From Halobacteriales archaeon QS_3_64_16 (lineage in GTDB: Archaea; Halobacteriota; Halobacteria; Halobacteriales; Halococcaceae), in NCBI GenBank assembly GCA_003021705.1, contig PXRJ01000010.1:1-37331 (forward strand): a stretch of 37,331 bases of DNA, in the 5' to 3' direction. Under the pieces are notes generated by a model that saw only the letters and a list, made by a program, of their open reading frames with translations, was not told the origin of the DNA and did no database searches. Positions 1 through 6,781 of the stretch are shown here, piece by piece; the first letter of the stretch is position 1, and each line of letters starts with the position of its first letter. Position numbers and translations under genes: made by a program.

Positions 1-709
1 CCTGTGCTTGGTCCTGTGTGTCGAAGTCAGAACAGTCAAAGGGGTCGTCGGCCCCTCCCGACTGTGGTGGGAGATCGCCGCTGCTATCCTCGGCCTCAGT
101 AGTCGTTTCTTCTTCCGTGGTTTCTTCGGGTGTCTCGGTTTCCGTTTCCTCCTCCATCGTTTCCTCCTCGGTCGTTGTCTCGTCTTCCGTAGTTTCCTCC
201 TCCGTGGTCGTTTCTTCAGGAGTCGTGGTTTCCTCCATCTCCTCCTCAGTAGTTTCCTCTTCGGCGGTCGTCTTGTCGTTCTCACCGTCGTCGCCGTCGG
301 TCATGGCGGCCTCTTGGAAGAGAGCCAGCGCATCCTCGTAGTCCACGTCGCCATCACGATCAACGTCTACCGCATCGGTTTGATCGTCTGTGAGATCAAG
401 TTCTCCCTCATCAACGACCGTCACAACGATGGCATGGAGTACCCCGTCGAATACGGTTAGCTCACCGTCACCGTTTAGATCCTCGTATACTCCGTCGCCG
501 TCGTTGTCCATTGGCGGGCCGACTTCGATAGTGAGGCCAGCAAATGAGATTGTCACCGGTTCCGGGAACACGGAATCCCCGTCGTCGCTGCTGTCGTCAC
601 TATCCGTTCTATCCGTCGCGCCCTTCGCTGCTGAGAGGCCAGCAAGTCCACCTGCCGCGATCAGCATGATCGAAAGGACGATCGCACCGAATTTCTGACT
701 ATCGTGCAT
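1..709 (-). CDS. Secreted dockerin-like protein with Thr/Glu-rich stalk, partial
   Basis: The reading frame starts at ATG 709-707 and runs off the left edge, so the C-terminus is missing. The first ~27 residues form a signal sequence: a short MHDSQK start, then a hydrophobic stretch ending in Ala/Gly. Around residues 50-115 there are two Asp-rich EF-hand-like loops (DNDGDGVYEDLNGDG and DVDRDGDVDYEDALALF) in the pattern of haloarchaeal dockerin-type calcium-binding domains. About 65 residues of almost pure T/E/P repeats follow, then a Ser/Asp/Gln-rich tail. From family knowledge, the loops bind calcium and the Thr-rich stretch is a likely O-glycosylated stalk on the cell surface or in the medium. 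The binding partner is unknown. No catalytic domain is visible in the part present. The opposite-strand frame rich in S and V is only its shadow. Confidence 0.8.
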   Translation of the reverse strand, partial: MHDSQKFGAIVLSIMLIAAGGLAGLSAAKGATDRTDSDDSSDDGDSVFPEPVTISFAGLTIEVGPPMDNDGDGVYEDLNGDGELTVFDGVLHAIVVTVVDEGELDLTDDQTDAVDVDRDGDVDYEDALALFQEAAMTDGDDGENDKTTAEEETTEEEMEETTTPEETTTEEETTEDETTTEEETMEEETETETPEETTEEETTTEAEDSSGDLPPQSGGADDPFDCSDFDTQDQAQ

Positions 710-740
710 TGTACAACTCCAACTCGTGCATATACCTGAT

Positions 741-748
741 AGTAAATA
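741..748 (-). promoter_or_regulatory. TATA-like box of the dockerin gene
   Basis: On the minus strand this reads TATTTACT inside a distinctly AT-rich stretch (about 715-795), unlike the GC-rich surroundings. A start site about 27 nt downstream would lie a few bases before the ATG at 709. A second candidate, TATATGC near 730-735, is too close to the start codon. Confidence 0.4.
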
Positions 749-850
749 GTTGTTATGATGTATTCATGCAATTGTAATAGGTAATAAACACGCCGTAGAA
801 CACTATGGCATGCGTACGTACATGCGGAGGGGCGCAGGATCCCTACGTCC

Positions 851-883
851 GCCCGGCGTTCGCGCCACCACCGCCCGCCGGGC
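851..883. repeat. Short GC-rich inverted repeat between genes
   Basis: GCCCGGCG at 851-858 pairs with CGCCGGGC at 876-883 around a 17-nt loop. It lies in the gene-free stretch 711-979, which otherwise shows no coding signal. It could be a hairpin near the end of the broken acetamidase gene, or chance in a GC-rich region. Confidence 0.35.
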
Positions 884-979
884 GACCATCATTGTCTCTC
901 GTTTTAGATCCGGGCCAGGGGAGCTAAGCACAACCCACCAGGAAGAGGTGGCGATCCGGGTGCTACAAATCCAGTACCC

Positions 980-1295
980 CTATACGGCTTTGTGCTGAAA
1001 GTCGAGTAGCTCGACCTCAAGGACGTCACCCGGTTCGGTCCCTTCGATCGCGACCGGTCCCGTAATCGGGTGAACCGGGTCGAAGCTCACGTCGAGGACG
1101 TCTTCGACGGTCGTCTCGACGTCGGATCTGGCCGTCGACCGCATCGCGGCACTCGAAGCGGACCACCTCGCCGGGGTCGACAGTGAGGGCGGGATCGATG
1201 CTCGCGTCCCAGGTAGCGTGGACGTTCTCTTCGCGGTCGCTCAGTCGGTGATCGACGGTGTAGTCGCGCTCGCGCGTTCGGCGTGATTGTGACAT
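980..1295 (-). pseudogene. Acetamidase/formamidase remnant (frameshifted, truncated)
   Basis: Reading from ATG 1295, the first 56 residues match the start of haloarchaeal acetamidase/formamidase proteins, including VDHRLSD, NVHATWD and a VDPGEVVRFECRDAVDGQ segment. After the Gln codon at 1130-1128 the frame is lost. The matching sequence resumes in the next frame (SDVETTVEDVLDVSFDP, then HPITGPVAIEGTEPGD) and ends at TAG 982-980 after LLDFQHKAV. Intact members of this family are about 300 residues or more; here only about the first third is left and the catalytic part is gone. The intact enzyme would hydrolyse short amides to ammonia and a carboxylate. I see no matching sequence beyond the stop. 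The recognition rests on remembered family sequence, not on a search. Confidence 0.75.
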
Positions 1296-1442
1296 GCGTT
1301 CGCGAGGGATGGAGGGATCGAGAATAAACCTACCCCTCCCCGGATCGACCCGGCGGTGTCTCGATCGCCTATCGTCGTTCGTCGAGTGTGAATAGCGGAC
1401 GTCGCCACCCTCGTGCGAGACGAGCGCACGACCGTGTGAGGA

Positions 1443-1450
1443 CTATATAC
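1443..1450 (+). promoter_or_regulatory. TATA box upstream of the broken DsrE gene
   Basis: CTATATAC-type box 36 nt before ATG 1483. A GGAGG Shine-Dalgarno-like motif sits at 1471-1475, 7 nt before the start. The promoter of this pseudogene therefore looks intact although its reading frame is broken. Confidence 0.6.
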
Positions 1451-1482
1451 CAGGGGAATGTACCGCCAGCGGAGGAACCGAA

Positions 1483-1825
1483 ATGGCTAAATTCGCGTTC
1501 ATGATCAATTCCGCGCCGGGCGACCCAGCACCGTTGGCAAACAACCTGGAGTACGCCTCGAACTTGGACGAGGGCGGTCACGAGGTGGCCGTGTTTTTCG
1601 ACGGTCAAGGTACCCAATGGATTTCCGAACTCGAAGGCAATACCGACAGCGTCGCCCTCGAGTACTACGACGACGTACGCGACCGGGGACTGATCGGCGG
1701 GGCCTGTGGGTTCTGTGCCTCTTTCTTCGAGGTCGACGAGGAGGCTCGACGGCGGCACCGAAAACCACGGCCCGGACGTCTCCCGACTGGCAAACGAGGG
1801 CTATCAGCTGATCAACGTCGGCTGA
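1483..1825 (+). pseudogene. DsrE-family protein gene broken near its 3' end
   Basis: The first 85 codons encode a clear DsrE-like protein (MAKFAFMINS start, GGHEVAVFFDG, and GGACGFCASFFEVD with Cys75 and Cys78). Residues 1-85 align without gaps to the intact paralogue at 33293-33655. After the EVD codons the paralogue has nine more residues (RAIEKVEIT) before LDG. Here only seven bases separate GAC 1735-1737 from CTC 1745, a net loss of 20 bases. The normal C-terminus (LDGGTENHGPDVSRLANEGY, then QLINVG and stop 1823-1825) is therefore present but in another frame. The open frame instead ends at 1836 in a basic tail unlike this family. DsrE-fold proteins handle sulfur on cysteines in some members; this protein's role is not known. 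A shortened product could still be made. Confidence 0.8.
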
Positions 1826-1900
1826 GGACGGAATAGTCCCCAGAGGAGAGCCAGCCGCCGAGCCGACGGCTTTTTCCACCGTCCGGGGGTAGCGAAATCG

Positions 1901-2941
1901 ATGCAAGCAGCCGTCTATCACGGTCCCGGCGACATCCGCGTCGAAGAGCGCCAGACACCCGAAATCGAGGCGGCGACCGACGCGGTCGTCCGAGTCACCC
2001 ACACCGCCGTCTGTGGGTCTGACCTCTGGTTCTATCGCGGCGAGTCCGATCGCGAGGAGGGCTCGCCCGTCGGCCACGAGCCGATGGGCATCGTCGAGGA
2101 AGTGGGCGAGGACGTCCGGTCGGTCGAGCCCGGCGATCGGGTGTTCGCGCCCTTCGTCGTCTCCTGTGGGTGCTGTGAGTTCTGCCGGAAGGGCCTGCAC
2201 ACCTCGTGTACGAACGGCGATTCCTGGAGCGGGGCGAACGGCGGCGCGCAGGGCGAGTACGTCCGCGCGCCCCAGGCCGATGGCACGCTCGTTCGCGTGC
2301 CCGATCGTCACGCCGACGAGGAGGACACCTTAGAGGCGCTCCTCCCGCTCACCGACGTCATGGGCACGGGCCACCACGCCGCGGTCAGCGCGGGTGTCGG
2401 GGCGGGCGATACCTGTGTCGTCGTCGGCGACGGCGCGGTCGGACTCTGTGGCGTGCTCGCCGCCCGCCGGCTCGGGGCCTCCCGTATCGTCGCGGTCGGA
2501 CACCACGAGGACCGAATGGAAGTAGCAGAAGAGTTCGGCGCGACCGAGACCGTCACCGAGCGCGGCCAGGACGCCATCGATCGGGTGACCGAACTCACGT
2601 ATGGGGGTAGTCCCCACGTCCTCGAGTGTGTGGGAGCGGCCTCGGCGATGGAGACGGCCATCGAGGCCTGCCGACCCGGCGGGACGATCGGCTACGTCGG
2701 CGTGCCACTCGGCGTCGACGAGGAAGGGCTGAATCTGAGCGACATGTTCGGCCAGAACATCGCGCTCCGCGGTGGCGTCGCGCCGGTCCGGGCCTACGCC
2801 GAGGAGCTGATGGGAGACGTCCTCCAGGGAACGCTCGACCCTTCGCCGGTCTTCACTAAAACCGTCGATCTCGACGGCGTGCCCGAGGGCTACCAGGCAA
2901 TGGACGAACGCGAGGCGATCAAGGTCCTCGTCGAGGTATAA
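1901..2941 (+). CDS. Zinc-dependent alcohol dehydrogenase, MDR family
   Basis: A 346-residue medium-chain dehydrogenase/reductase, the usual length for the family. The GroES-like N-terminal domain carries the catalytic zinc ligands Cys38 (VCGSD) and His59-Glu60 (GHE). The structural zinc lobe uses Cys89, Cys92, Cys95 and Cys103 (CGCCEFC...C). The Rossmann domain follows, with GDGAVG at 176-181 for NAD(P) binding. It would oxidise an alcohol or reduce an aldehyde or ketone in the cytoplasm; the substrate cannot be told from sequence. The gene follows the broken DsrE gene by 75 bases and converges on the tRNA-modifying gene, so it is probably a single-gene unit. All zinc and nucleotide motifs are present, so it should be active. 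Confidence 0.9.
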   Translation: MQAAVYHGPGDIRVEERQTPEIEAATDAVVRVTHTAVCGSDLWFYRGESDREEGSPVGHEPMGIVEEVGEDVRSVEPGDRVFAPFVVSCGCCEFCRKGLHTSCTNGDSWSGANGGAQGEYVRAPQADGTLVRVPDRHADEEDTLEALLPLTDVMGTGHHAAVSAGVGAGDTCVVVGDGAVGLCGVLAARRLGASRIVAVGHHEDRMEVAEEFGATETVTERGQDAIDRVTELTYGGSPHVLECVGAASAMETAIEACRPGGTIGYVGVPLGVDEEGLNLSDMFGQNIALRGGVAPVRAYAEELMGDVLQGTLDPSPVFTKTVDLDGVPEGYQAMDEREAIKVLVEV

Positions 2942-2991
2942 ACGGCTACCGACGAGTCGCTATCGGTGCTCGTGGTTGCTAACCGCTATGG

Positions 2992-4308
2992 TCACATCGG
3001 TTCGCCGAAGGCATAGACAGTGTTGTGGCTCGTGATCGTCACGTCGGCGAAGTCGCCGGGTTCGATGCCGTGTGCCGGGGCGTTCTGTATGATCACCTGT
3101 CGATAGGCCTCGTCGTAGCACTTGATCGACTCGCCAGTGCCCTCCTCGATCGCGAGTACCTCCCGATCGGTACCGACCATCGCCTCGTGGGCCGCTCCGA
3201 CGGCATTCATCTTGGCGTCGGTCAGTTCCTTCGAGCGAACTTTTTTCAGCGTGCCGCCGAGCCCCTTCATGTCCGCCGCGTCGGTGCCGGGCCGCTTCGA
3301 GAAGCGGGTGACGTTGATTTTCTCCGGCCGAGTCGCTTCGAGCAGCGCGAGGCTCTGCTCGTGGTCGGCGTCGCTCTCGGTCGGGAAGCCGACGATGAAG
3401 TCGGTCGCGAGCGTCCAGTGATCGAGGTAGGCGTCGAAGGTCTCGATTACCTCGCGGAACTCCTCGACCTGGTGCTGGCGACGCATCGCTCCTAACACCT
3501 CGTCCGACCCGCTCTGGACGGGGGCGTGCAGGAAATTATACAGCTTCTCGTTGGCAGCGAACACCTGGGCGAGTTCCTCGCGGATGCCATGCACTCCCTT
3601 CGGGTTGGCCATCCCGACTCGCACTCGAAAGTCCCCGTCGATCGCACAGATCCGCTCGAGCAACTCATGCAGCTTGCGCTCGCCCTCCTCCCAGCCATAG
3701 ACCCCCGTATCCTGGCCGGTAACCCGCAGTTCCTTCGCGCCGGCGTGCACCAATGCGCGGGCCTTCTCGACGTTTGCCTCGATCGGCGGCGAGTCGATCT
3801 TCCCCGTAGCCTGTTTCGTGATACAGTACGAACAGTCGGACATACACCCGCGGGCGATGGGCAGGATACCGATCGTCCCGTCGAGGATCGGTTCGGGTGC
3901 ACCTCTGTCGCCCGTCCCGCCTATCTCGCCCATTCCGTCCGTCCCGCTGGTTCCACCGGTTCCGGTGCTGGCGGGCGTTGGGCACTCGCCATTGCGGACC
4001 GCTTGGGGCACCTCGTCCCAGCCAAGCACCCGAGCGTCGAGGCTTGCCCGCTCGAACTCCTCGCCCTGGGCAAGGGCCATACAGCCGGTAACGATCAACT
4101 CGGGGACCCGATCTTCTAATTCCTCGGCCCGCCGGAGCATGTTCCGTTCGGTCTTCTCGATGACGGTACAGGTATTGAGGATCGCCACGTCCGCACGGTT
4201 CGGCCCGTCGACGCGCTCGTGGCCCGCGTCGCGCAGCGCCCGCTCGATCTCGCGGGACTCACCCCGGTTGGCCGTACACCCGTAGGTCTCGATGTGATAC
4301 CGGGCCAT
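2992..4308 (-). CDS. tRNA methylthiotransferase, radical SAM (MtaB/CDKAL1 type)
   Basis: A 438-residue protein with the three-domain layout of methylthiotransferases. The N-terminal UPF0004 domain has cysteines at 11 (TYGC), 47 (LNTCTV) and 76 (TGCMA) for one iron-sulfur cluster. The radical SAM domain has CMSDCSYC (Cys155, 159, 162) for the second. The C-terminal ~60 residues fit a TRAM RNA-binding domain. By family it adds a methylthio group to C2 of t6A37 in tRNAs reading ANN codons. An odd point is a Gly/Thr-rich low-complexity insert at about 112-136 between the first two domains, probably a flexible linker. The archaeal family is usually called CDKAL1-like or e-MtaB. Confidence 0.92.
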   Translation of the reverse strand: MARYHIETYGCTANRGESREIERALRDAGHERVDGPNRADVAILNTCTVIEKTERNMLRRAEELEDRVPELIVTGCMALAQGEEFERASLDARVLGWDEVPQAVRNGECPTPASTGTGGTSGTDGMGEIGGTGDRGAPEPILDGTIGILPIARGCMSDCSYCITKQATGKIDSPPIEANVEKARALVHAGAKELRVTGQDTGVYGWEEGERKLHELLERICAIDGDFRVRVGMANPKGVHGIREELAQVFAANEKLYNFLHAPVQSGSDEVLGAMRRQHQVEEFREVIETFDAYLDHWTLATDFIVGFPTESDADHEQSLALLEATRPEKINVTRFSKRPGTDAADMKGLGGTLKKVRSKELTDAKMNAVGAAHEAMVGTDREVLAIEEGTGESIKCYDEAYRQVIIQNAPAHGIEPGDFADVTITSHNTVYAFGEPM

Positions 4309-4416
4309 CTACCCGGCCCTACTGGGTCGGCGAGCAAAAGCCGAACGGATCGCGATCGTCGAGTTCGCTCGACCCGAATCCCTGTCGTTTTCCCGGCCGC
4401 CACGACGCTTCGATCG

Positions 4417-5027
4417 ATGGTGTCCTGGGTCGGTGCGTTCACGCGACTGCGAACGGCCGCGCTCGTCGCCCTCGCCGCCGCTCTCGGGATTTCATTCCCG
4501 GTCGGTGCCGACGTGCTCGGTGTCTCGATCACGCCGTTAATCGTTTTTCTCGTCTATAGTTCCTTGCGGTCGGTCACGGTCGGGGACCTGGGGGTCGGGG
4601 GACGATCCGGCCGTCGGTCCTGGGCCTCTGTCTCTCCCATATCGCGCTCCCGATAGCGGCCGTCAGCCTCGGATCGCTCGTCCTCTCCCAAAGCGTCTTC
4701 CTCGGCGTGCTCGCGATGGTGATCGGCCCGATGACCGCCGGAAGTGCGCTCGTCTGGACCCGTCTCGGCGAGGGCAACATCGCCGTCGCCGGCCTCGTCT
4801 CGGTGACTTCGGTCGCCCTCGCCCCGCTCGTGACCCCTCTGTTGTTAGCTCTGTCGGTCGGTGCGAATGTGAGCGTCGCCTCGCTCTCGATATTTCGTGA
4901 ACTCGCGATCGTCGTCGGGTCGACGCTCGCCAGCGCGGGCGGCGTCGGGACCGTGATCGTCACCTACTATGTCGTCGAACAACTCGCCAGTGGGCTCGTC
5001 GTCGGCATCCTCGCGCCCGCGGCGTGA
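4417..5027 (+). pseudogene. BASS-like (bile acid:Na+ symporter-type) membrane protein with one frameshift
   Basis: ATG 4417 opens a hydrophobic frame (MVSWVGAFTRL, then ALGISFPVGADVLGV, then VFLVYSSLRSVTVGDL) that derails near 4590-4601. The membrane-protein sequence continues one frame back from about 4600 (TIRPSVLGLCLSHIALPIAA) to stop 5025-5027. Two five-G runs, 4590-4594 and 4597-4601, lie at the junction. Adding one G gives DLGVGGTIRPSVLGL and one continuous protein of about 203 residues with roughly six membrane segments. The stretch GPMTAGSALVWTRLGEGNIA resembles the conserved sodium-site region of BASS-family transporters. The protein would still be shorter than the usual ~300 residues. 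The frameshift could be a real mutation or a homopolymer error in the assembly. Confidence 0.65.
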
Positions 5028-5042
5028 GGAGAAAAGTGCCCG

Positions 5043-5441
5043 CTACCCGCCGCCGACGATGACCTCGTCGGGCCGGATCTTCACGAGCACCCGTTCGGTT
5101 TGGATCTCGGGCTGGTAGTCGTCGCCGGTGTAGCGCTGGGAGAGCTTATCGATGTGCTCGCGCGCGCCCTCCTCGGTCATCTCGTCGACCTCGCCGATGA
5201 TCGAGAGATGGCGGTAGGGATCGTCGGGATCGACCATACTGACACCGATCCGCGAGTCGTTACTGAGATTCTTTTCCTTGCGGCGCTCGCGCTCGGTGTT
5301 CATCAACAGTCGATCGGCCTCGGCGTCGTAATCGACCCACACCGGCGTGACATGGGGGGTGTCCTCCGGCGTCATCGTCGCGACGTGGGCGTAGGTCTCC
5401 TTCTCGAACAGCTCGTGGAACTCCTCGGGAATCGATGTCAT
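5043..5441 (-). CDS. Pyridoxamine 5'-phosphate oxidase-fold flavoprotein (PPOX class)
   Basis: A 132-residue protein with the split-barrel PPOX pattern: THVATMTPEDTPHVTPVWVD-like N-terminal strands (here YAHVATMTPEDTPHVTPVWV), then LLMNTERERRKEKNL, which is the usual cofactor-phosphate binding stretch, and the HLSIIGEVDEMTEEGAREHI region. By family it binds FMN or F420. Single-domain haloarchaeal members like this are usually annotated as F420-dependent oxidoreductases, with unknown substrate. It converges on the frameshifted BASS-like gene with only 15 bases between them, so the two may share a terminator region. Length is normal and I see no damage. Confidence 0.85.
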   Translation of the reverse strand: MTSIPEEFHELFEKETYAHVATMTPEDTPHVTPVWVDYDAEADRLLMNTERERRKEKNLSNDSRIGVSMVDPDDPYRHLSIIGEVDEMTEEGAREHIDKLSQRYTGDDYQPEIQTERVLVKIRPDEVIVGGG

Positions 5442-5622
5442 CAGTCCCCTCGTTCACGCCCGTTGGGCTTAGGTCTATGCCTTCCCGGCCGGGTAGTGTT
5501 TCGTTTAGCAGTCTTGCGAGAAAGCGCCAACGAGACCGTTCTGGAAGGGCCTCCCCAGGCGCTCGGCGGCTGTGACTCGCTTCGGTCCCCGTTGTTCGTC
5601 CTGCGGCCCTCGCGTCGTAGTT

Positions 5623-5727
5623 CGAGAGAGCGCGGGTCTCTCGTGAATGTGGCAGGAACGCACAGCGTGCCTGCTGCAAGCGAGGCCGCCGGTCTCGCAA
5701 TGACCGAAGAGGCCGAAGGCCTCTTTC
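5623..5727. repeat. Tandem hairpin cluster in a gene-free spacer (copy A)
   Basis: The spacer 5442-5846 (405 bases) shows no credible gene; open frames in it are basic and unlike local proteins. It holds several hairpins: CGAGAG 5623-5628 with CTCTCG 5638-5643; GCAGG/ACGC 5652-5661 with GCGT/CCTGC 5665-5674; a GAG/CTC stem near 5682-5697; and AAGAGGCC 5707-5714 with GGCCTCTT 5718-5725, loop GAA. The last hairpin is framed by ATGAC before it and TTCGAACCA (about 5725-5733) after it. The same frame occurs around a different stem at 24725-24749. This suggests a dispersed structured element rather than a simple terminator. Confidence 0.55.
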
Positions 5728-5846
5728 GAACCACGGCGAAGCCGCCACGCGCCCGGCTCCTTTCAGTTCTACCTGTATCGGCTGTTCGGTGGACGATCAC
5801 ACAAGTCAACACCGCCCCCGTCCGGCCGAGGGCATGGCGCTCGACG

Positions 5847-6512
5847 TTACCGCCTCTCTCCTGTGTCCCGGTCGGCGAGCGTCGTCTCGATGAGCTTCGA
5901 CATCCCCCGGCGGATCCGTCCCCCGGCGGCCGTCGAGGAGATCCCAAGGAGATCGGCGACCTCTTCCTGGGAGGTCTCGCGTGGCTCCTCGAAGTACCCC
6001 TCACGATAGGCTCGTAGTAGCGTCTCGCGCTGGGCGGCGGTCAGTCCGGTCGCGCCCTCCGATTCCCACTCGCCCTGTCGGTAGAGCCGCTCGAGTTCGA
6101 AGGTCATCCCCCGATCCTCGCAGTGCTCCCAGAGGGTAGCGAGCGACTCGCGATCGGGCAACTGCAGGCGGACGACCCACCCCCGATCGCGACTCCGCGC
6201 CTCTAACATCAGCCCGCCGACCTCCGCGACCCGCGGAGAGAGCAGTTCGGTTTCTGAGGTGTGGGCCAGTCGGTAGACCCGATCGGCTGCCGATTCGATC
6301 ACCAAGGCGGACTCCGCGACCGTCGGGTCGGCCGTCAGTGCCCGCTCGAAGGCCTCGGTGTCGGCCTCCTCGACCCGGAAGAAAAAGAGCCCGGTCTCCG
6401 GGTCGGTCGCCGAGTGGGAGACGACGCGGATCGATCCCTCCGGAATCGCTTCGATCGTGTGGGTCAGCGCCAGCTCCGAATGGGCGATGTACGCGTCGAC
6501 GATCAGGCCCAT
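5847..6512 (-). CDS. HTH_10 (Bat-type) transcription regulator
   Basis: A 221-residue protein. The C-terminal ~55 residues have the HTH_10 signature: GLTAAQRETLLRAYREGYFE followed by PRETSQEEVADLLGISSTAA, then a second helix region RRGMSKLIETTL. The N-terminal ~150 residues form the usual Bat-like sensor region without a PAS or GAF domain. From family knowledge these are DNA-binding regulators named after the bacterio-opsin activator. The gene is divergent from the large sarcosine/dimethylglycine dehydrogenase-like gene across a 269-base spacer, so regulation of that enzyme is a reasonable inference. The N-terminal ligand, if any, cannot be read from the sequence. Confidence 0.88.
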   Translation of the reverse strand: MGLIVDAYIAHSELALTHTIEAIPEGSIRVVSHSATDPETGLFFFRVEEADTEAFERALTADPTVAESALVIESAADRVYRLAHTSETELLSPRVAEVGGLMLEARSRDRGWVVRLQLPDRESLATLWEHCEDRGMTFELERLYRQGEWESEGATGLTAAQRETLLRAYREGYFEEPRETSQEEVADLLGISSTAAGGRIRRGMSKLIETTLADRDTGERR

Positions 6513-6744
6513 GGAAGCTCACCCCGACCACGCCCGCCGATACCGTTCCTCGCCTTTCTCCCGACCGATTCCGGTCGCGCTGCTACCGACGCCATACCAG
6601 CACTGGGCGGGCCCCGCTTCTTGTATGTATGGGCTCGCTTCACACGACCGACTTCCTCGATCGTCGCCCTCCTCCCAACCCGATCGCCCGACTTCCGGTC
6701 AATGGTCAACCCGCCCTTCGGTGATGTTCACAGTACCACCCGCG

Positions 6745-6750
6745 AATTTA
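6745..6750 (+). promoter_or_regulatory. TATA-like box of the dimethylglycine dehydrogenase-like gene
   Basis: AATTTA (within GCGAATTTATGCC) is centred about 34 bases before ATG 6782. A start site near 6775 would give a leader of about 7 nt. It would also exclude the GTG at 6770 as the start codon. The rest of the 6513-6781 spacer, shared with the divergent HTH_10 gene, shows no other clear motif. Confidence 0.45.
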
Positions 6751-6781
6751 TGCCGACTTCGAGGATCAGGTGATACGTTCA

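Noticed and set aside
18-341. Plus-strand open frame of Ser/Val repeats
   Set aside because: It is the reverse shadow of the Thr/Glu codons of the dockerin-like gene and has no start signals or family match.
5442-6004. 187-codon minus-strand open frame overlapping the hairpin spacer
   Set aside because: Highly basic and Pro/Arg-rich, overlaps the HTH_10 gene in another frame, and contains the hairpins.
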